From: Acidobacteriota bacterium
Lineage (GTDB): Bacteria; Acidobacteriota; Vicinamibacteria; Marinacidobacterales; Marinacidobacteraceae
Length of the DNA stretch: 37,539 nt
Reading direction: 5' to 3'
NCBI GenBank assembly: GCA_022828085.1
Contig: JAJEIY010000013.1
Location: 1 to 37,539, forward strand
In this document: positions 36,668-37,539 of the stretch, in pieces
How positions within the stretch are numbered: position 1 is the first letter of the stretch
How the letters are laid out: the number at the start of each line of letters is the position of its first letter
Program-made: the position numbers and the translations under genes
The notes under the pieces: model-generated
Databases searched by the model: none
Seen by the model: only the letters and a program-made list of their open reading frames with translations
Told to the model about the DNA's origin: nothing

Positions 36668-37270
36668 TTGAGCGATTCCGAGGCCGCCGCGCCCACCACG
36701 CAGGCCGAGAGTCCGCCGCGGCGGACGCGGACAGCCGCCGAGTCCTTCCACGCGCGGCGCCGCGGCGCGGTGGAATCCAAGCCCCCGGCCAGCGGTCCCG
36801 ACCCGGTCCCCGAGTTCGAACCGGTGGTGCTGGGCGAGTCCGAACCGGCCGACAGCGGCTACGGACGCGAGCGGATGTCGCTCCGCCGGCGCCTGCAGAA
36901 GGAACTCGACACCGCGCCCCTGGCGGGACAGACCGGGCTCCGGCTGGACTATGCGGACAACGGCGTCTCGCGGATCCACCTGCCGGGCGAGACGCGGAAC
37001 ACCGAGCCGGGACCGCTCGAGGGAGGCGTCATCGGCACGCTCTGCGTCGCCGCGGGCCACCTGGCCGCCGCCTCGGTCGCGCCCGGGGTCGGCATCCGCC
37101 TCGTCGAATACAAGGTCAACATTCTGGGAGTGGTGCAGGGCGACCTGCTGGCCATCGGCGAAGTCGTCCGCAAGGGCCGCACGCTGGTCTCCTGCCGCGT
37201 TGAGGTCGTGGAGGACAACGACCGCGTGGTCGCCGCAGGTCTCGCGACCTACCTGTTGCAACAGGCTTAG
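36668..37270 (+). CDS. Hotdog-fold (PaaI/YdiI-like) thioesterase family protein
   Basis: A 200-residue protein. Residues 1-60 are Ala/Pro/Arg-rich and likely disordered. The C-terminal 115 residues match the acyl-CoA hotdog thioesterase pattern: GPLEGGVIGTLCVAAGHLAA forms the central helix region, then VEYKVNILGVVQGDLLAIGEVVRKG, and the strand ending VVAAGLATYLL. The usual HGG motif reads EGG, so the active site differs from YdiI/PaaI. TTG at 36668 is chosen because AAGGGAA precedes it at good spacing; an in-frame ATG at 36560 would give 236 residues. A CoA-thioester role is inference from the fold. Confidence 0.72.
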   Translation: MSDSEAAAPTTQAESPPRRTRTAAESFHARRRGAVESKPPASGPDPVPEFEPVVLGESEPADSGYGRERMSLRRRLQKELDTAPLAGQTGLRLDYADNGVSRIHLPGETRNTEPGPLEGGVIGTLCVAAGHLAAASVAPGVGIRLVEYKVNILGVVQGDLLAIGEVVRKGRTLVSCRVEVVEDNDRVVAAGLATYLLQQA

Positions 37271-37280
37271 AAAACGCGCC

Positions 37281-37539
37281 GGCCTGGAACGCCGGTCTCC
37301 GACCGGCACGCGGGCCGCAGGCCCGCAGGCGACGCAACCCACTTCCGCCCCCACGGCCGAAACGGCTTGGAACGCCGGTCTCCGACCGGCACGCGGGCCG
37401 CAGGCCCGCAGGCGACCCAACCCACCTCCGCCCCCACAGCGGAAACGGCCTGGAACGCCGGTCTCCGACCGGCACGCGGGCCGCAGGCCCGCAGGCGACC
37501 CAACCCACCTCCGCCCCCACAGCGGAAACGGCCTGGAAC
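37281..37539 (+). repeat. 83-bp tandem repeat array, truncated by the window end
   Basis: Three full units (37281-37363, 37364-37446, 37447-37529) and the first 10 bases of a fourth, all exactly 83 bp apart. Units 2 and 3 differ at one base; unit 1 differs at several, so the array seems to grow away from the gene. Each unit holds two hairpins: GCCGGTC/GACCGGC with loop TCC, and GCGGGCC/GGCCCGC with loop GCA. No unique spacers exist. The period is not a multiple of three, so the open frames across it are not coding. It starts 10 bp after the preceding gene. Confidence 0.93.

Noticed and set aside
37116..37520. Minus-strand open frames across the 83-bp array
   Set aside because: The 83-bp period shifts the frame each unit, so the frames are open only because the sequence is GC-rich; no start signal or domain is present.
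37281..37539. CRISPR array
   Set aside because: Whole 83-bp units repeat without unique spacers, each unit contains two hairpins, and no cas gene is present.

Overview
The window is 37.5 kb of very GC-rich bacterial DNA with dense gene packing. Many neighbouring genes are joined by 4-nt overlaps that use GTG or TTG starts. No ribosomal or phylogenetic marker settles the lineage. A GWxTD-domain secreted protein, many exported metalloprotease- or peptidase-like proteins and diderm features (beta-barrel protein, lipoprotein) fit an Acidobacteriota-like, environmental diderm; this is inference. Both window edges lie in repeats: base 1 is the terminal base of an IS21-family element, and the last bases cut an 83-bp tandem array. 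The window is therefore probably a whole assembly contig broken at repeats.

Layout. 1-2415: complete IS21-family element (istA, istB). 2495-6942 (minus): pheS, pheT and a sigma-54 activator without sensor domain that overlaps the end of pheT. 7070-8925: initiator tRNA with a strong promoter, a two-TM potassium channel with RCK domain, a small membrane protein, and tRNA-Thr(CGT). 8987-12692 (plus): exported metallo-beta-lactamase-fold hydrolase coupled to two tandem squalene-synthase-like enzymes. 12693-13210: repeat-filled convergent gap. 13211-15608 (minus): three overlapping genes for a small exported protein, a matrixin-type zinc protease and a beta-barrel-like protein. 15742-18412: rsgA and hflX, two ribosome-associated GTPases whose 3' ends overlap on opposite strands. 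18443-23739: envelope genes (transglutaminase/TPR lipoprotein, GWxTD protein, S41-like protein with an altered catalytic dyad, mltG). 23798-28045 (minus): boxC, boxB and thiolase of the aerobic benzoyl-CoA epoxide pathway. 28117-30135: S9-like exported protein that has lost its catalytic residues. 30168-30635: membrane coiled-coil protein. 30904-36467: a convergent 2-oxoacid dehydrogenase/lipoate cluster (E2 and lipA facing E1beta, lipB and lpd). 36668-37270: hotdog thioesterase-like protein, then the 83-bp array.

The most interesting unexplained item is a dispersed, highly structured intergenic element. One copy is at 12862-13011, followed by two long-hairpin units up to 13210; the other is at 33201-33349. 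Both copies lie between convergent genes and run up to the stop codon of the minus-strand gene. Between copies or units, three stem pairs change in a compensatory way, and all seven non-Watson-Crick pairs are G-U on the plus strand and none A-C. That is what selection on a plus-strand RNA would leave. Other notable points are the IS21 junction-promoter halves, the two apparent pseudo-peptidases, and the paired ERG9-type synthases.
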